Shown here: positions 61,893 to 64,000 of the stretch, piece by piece
Layout: every line of letters begins with the position of its first letter
How positions within the stretch are numbered: the stretch's first letter is position 1
NCBI RefSeq assembly: GCF_023897065.1
Contig: NZ_JAMHIV010000014.1
Location: forward strand, 159,882-223,881
From: Crossiella sp. SN42
Lineage (GTDB): Bacteria > Actinomycetota > Actinomycetes > Mycobacteriales > Pseudonocardiaceae
Reading direction: 5' to 3'
Length of the DNA stretch: 64,000 nucleotides
Notes under the pieces: generated by a model
What the model was told of the DNA's origin: nothing
What the model saw: the letters and a program-made list of their open reading frames with translations, nothing else
Databases searched by the model: none
Made by a program: the position numbers and the translations under genes

Positions 61893-62838
61893 ACCGGTCG
61901 GTGGCCTCGATCAGGTGGTGCAGGATGCCGGGCTCGTTGAACGCGTGTCCCGCGTCCGGCACGATGATCAGCTCCGAGCCGGGCAGCGCGCGGTGCAGCT
62001 CCCACGCGGTCAGCGCCGGGGTCACCACGTCGTAGCGGCCCTGCACCAGCACGGTCGGGATGCCGGCCAGCTTGCCCGCGTCCCTGATCAGCTGGCCTTC
62101 CTCGTAGAAACCGCCGTTGACGAAGTAGTGCGTCTCGATCCGGGCGAAGGCCGCGGCGAAGGAAGGGTCGGCGTAGTGCGCGATGTGCTCGGCGTCCGGG
62201 TACAGCCGGGTGGTCGAGCCCTCCCAGACGCTCCAGGCGATCGCGGCGGGCTGCCACACCGCGGGGTCGGGGTCGGCCAGCCGCCGGTGGTAGGAGCGCA
62301 GCACATCGGCCCGCTCCGGCTCGGTCAGCACGTCCAGCACGGCCTGCCACTCCTCGGGGAAGAGGAACCCGGCGCCGCCCTGGTAGAAGAAGTCCAGCTC
62401 GGTGCGGCGCAGGGTGAAGATGCCGCGCAGCACCAGTTCGGTGACCCGGTCCGGGTGCGTCTGCGCGTAGGCCAGCGACAGCGTGCTGCCCCAGGACCCG
62501 CCGAAGACCTGCCACCGGTCGATGCCCAGGTGCTCGCGCAGCCGCTCCAGGTCGGCCACCAGGTGCCAGGTGGTGTTCACCGACAGGTCGGTGGCCGGAT
62601 CGCTGGCGTGCGGGGTGCTGCGGCCGCAGCCGCGCTGGTCGAAGAGCACGATCCGGTACGCCGCCGGGTCGAACAGCCTGCGGTGCGCGGGCGAGGTGCC
62701 GCCGCCGGGACCACCGTGCAGGAACACCACCGGCTTGCCCCCGGGGTTGCCGCTGGTCTCCCAGTAGACCCGCTGGCCGTCGCCGACCTCCAGCCAGCCG
62801 TGCTCGTAGGGCTCGATCTCCGGGTACAACGTGCGCAC
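61882..62838 (-). CDS. pip: Proline iminopeptidase
   Basis: 318-residue alpha/beta hydrolase that removes N-terminal proline. Motifs: HGGPGGGTSPAHRRLFDP, DQRGCGRSTPHASD, nucleophile GGSWGSTLSLAYAQTHP, Asp in QGRYDVVTP and His in DAGHAFNE. GTG 62838 is chosen since GAGGAGA precedes it; the frame runs further without support. Convergent with the metal receptor gene (11-base overlap). Confidence 0.92.
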   Translation of the reverse strand: MRTLYPEIEPYEHGWLEVGDGQRVYWETSGNPGGKPVVFLHGGPGGGTSPAHRRLFDPAAYRIVLFDQRGCGRSTPHASDPATDLSVNTTWHLVADLERLREHLGIDRWQVFGGSWGSTLSLAYAQTHPDRVTELVLRGIFTLRRTELDFFYQGGAGFLFPEEWQAVLDVLTEPERADVLRSYHRRLADPDPAVWQPAAIAWSVWEGSTTRLYPDAEHIAHYADPSFAAAFARIETHYFVNGGFYEEGQLIRDAGKLAGIPTVLVQGRYDVVTPALTAWELHRALPGSELIIVPDAGHAFNEPGILHHLIEATDRFRS

Positions 62839-62884
62839 GCGTCTCTCCTCGCCTGAAGGTCTGCCAGCCCGTAGATTCAAGCGT

Positions 62885-63871
62885 ATGGCTGCTGCCCAGT
62901 TCGGCAAGGAGACCTCCGCCCGCGGCGAGTGGGTACGCCAGGGCAACCGGTTCACCCGCCGCATCACCGCTGACGGCTCCTCCGGCTTCCCGGCCGAACG
63001 GGACCGCTACCGCCTGGTCGTCTCACTGGCCTGCCCGTGGGCGCACCGCGCGCTGATCGTGCGGCGGCTGCTCGGCCTGGAGGAGGCGCTCTCCCTCGGC
63101 GTGGTCGACCCGATCCGGGACGAGCGCGGCTGGCGCTTCACCCTCGACCCCGGCGGTCGCGATCCGGTGCTGGGCATCGAGTTCCTCGCGCAGGCCTACC
63201 ACCGCACCGATCCGGAGTACGACGGCCGGGTCACGGTTCCGTCCATTGTGGACATCCGGACCGGCGAGGTGGTCACCAACGACTACCCGCGGATCACCCT
63301 GGACCTGAACACCGAGTGGCACGCGCTGCACCGCCCGGGCGCGCCGGACCTGTACCCCGAGGCGCTGCGCGCGGAGATCGACGAGGTCAGCGAGGGCATC
63401 TTCACCGACGTCAACAACGGCGTCTACCGCTGCGGCTTCGCCACCACCCAGGAGGCCTACGAGGAGGCGTTCACCGCGCTGTTCGCCCGCCTGGACGAAC
63501 TCACCGACCGCCTGGCCACCCGCCGCTACCTGGTCGGCGACACCATCACCGAGGCCGACATCCGGCTGTTCACCACGCTGGTCCGCTTCGACGCGGTCTA
63601 CCACGGCCACTTCAAGGCCAACCGGCACAAGCTCGCCGAGCTGCCGGTGCTGTGGGCCTACGCCCGAGACCTGTACACCACACCGGGTTTCGGCGACACG
63701 GTCGACTGGGACCACATCAAGCGGCACTACTACGTCACGCACGACAACATCAACCCGACCCGGATCGTGCCACTGGGCCCCGACCTGACCCACTGGTACG
63801 AGCCACACGGCCGGGAAGCCTTGGGCGGCAGGCCTTTCGGCAACGGCACCGCACCCGCCACACACGCCTGA
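62885..63871 (+). CDS. Glutathionyl-hydroquinone reductase-like (ECM4 family) protein
   Basis: 328-residue GST-fold reductase. The catalytic Cys lies in VVSLACPWAHRALIVRRLLG; GRVTVPSIVDIRTGEVVTND, YPRITLDLN and a GST C-terminal helix domain (DTITEADIRLFTTLVRFDAV) follow. The family reduces glutathionyl adducts; in a mycothiol organism the thiol partner is likely mycothiol. ATG 62885 has a TAGATT box seven bases upstream and no ribosome site, so the mRNA may be leaderless. Confidence 0.85.
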   Translation: MAAAQFGKETSARGEWVRQGNRFTRRITADGSSGFPAERDRYRLVVSLACPWAHRALIVRRLLGLEEALSLGVVDPIRDERGWRFTLDPGGRDPVLGIEFLAQAYHRTDPEYDGRVTVPSIVDIRTGEVVTNDYPRITLDLNTEWHALHRPGAPDLYPEALRAEIDEVSEGIFTDVNNGVYRCGFATTQEAYEEAFTALFARLDELTDRLATRRYLVGDTITEADIRLFTTLVRFDAVYHGHFKANRHKLAELPVLWAYARDLYTTPGFGDTVDWDHIKRHYYVTHDNINPTRIVPLGPDLTHWYEPHGREALGGRPFGNGTAPATHA

Positions 63872-64000
63872 CAACCATCAGGAGCAACGGCACGCACACC
63901 GAACGGCACGCGAAACCCCACAGGCGGCAACGTCCCGCGAAAGAGGCGTGGCGCGCCAGCGACACGCCGGGCTCTGAACCCAGCGGTGGGTTTGATTTTT

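Overview
The window is high-GC chromosomal DNA from an actinomycete, most likely a member of the Pseudonocardiaceae. The reasons are strong strand-specific codon bias, frequent GTG starts, a homodimeric aceE, an F420 reductase, an ESX-type PPE/EspG/DUF3558 cluster and an XRE/DUF397 pair. Much of the backbone follows, as I recall it, the gene content of the Mycobacterium tuberculosis Rv2241-Rv2228c locus: aceE, DUF3052, ahpE, [insert], cobD, SURF1, ptpA, cobC, NIF3, zinc-ribbon protein, RNase H/phosphatase. The shared block is split here by about 30 kb of accessory DNA between ahpE/tRNA-Val and cobD.

Layout. 1-9 kb: a truncated secreted S33 tripeptidyl aminopeptidase, a small-channel-like membrane protein, a secreted phytase, an FMN riboswitch with a PnuC-type riboflavin transporter (ribM), a secreted M14 peptidase and aceE. 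9.3-10.4 kb: DUF3052, the peroxiredoxin ahpE and tRNA-Val(TAC).

10.3 to about 22.8 kb: an AICE-like integrated element. A large serine recombinase runs antisense into the tRNA-Val. An operon encodes a TraB/FtsK-type DNA translocase followed by small proteins that look like serine-recombinase catalytic domains without the nucleophile. The element also has a divergent GntR (KorSA-like) regulator, CTAG-rich repeats upstream of the recombinase/XRE pair, a second operon with another serine-less resolvase-like protein, several XRE regulators and an AT-richer segment of unknown genes. I see no recognisable replication initiator, and the right end is not fixed.

22.8-33.4 kb: a LuxR-type regulator, a small secreted protein, a decayed membrane-protein gene, an XRE-like membrane-tethered protein, an ESX-associated cluster (small coiled protein, DUF3558 lipoprotein, Gly-rich PPE-like protein, EspG), a saccharopine-dehydrogenase-like enzyme, a secreted M14 carboxypeptidase, a TIGR03086 protein and a Uma2 nuclease. 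33.4-40.3 kb: a tightly coupled three-gene SMC-type Wadjet operon (DUF2397, DUF2398, SMC ATPase) that lacks the JetD nuclease but is followed on the same strand by the Uma2-family nuclease.

40.4-49 kb: core metabolism (cobD, SURF1, fructosamine-kinase-like protein, low-molecular-weight tyrosine phosphatase, a broken PIG-L-like gene, cobC-like aminotransferase, NIF3, zinc-ribbon protein, RNase H/phosphatase) and RNase P RNA. 49.5-57.7 kb: a seven-gene type IV secretion-like cluster (small pilin-like protein, PrgI-like protein, VirB4 ATPase, VirB6-like protein, VirB8-like protein, SLT/NlpC-P60 hydrolase, accessory protein) with no relaxase or coupling protein. 57.7-64 kb: a putative toxin-antitoxin pair behind a near-perfect operator, a small conserved protein, an RNB ribonuclease, an F420:NADPH reductase, a metal/cobalamin-receptor-like protein, a proline iminopeptidase and a glutathionyl-hydroquinone-reductase-like protein.
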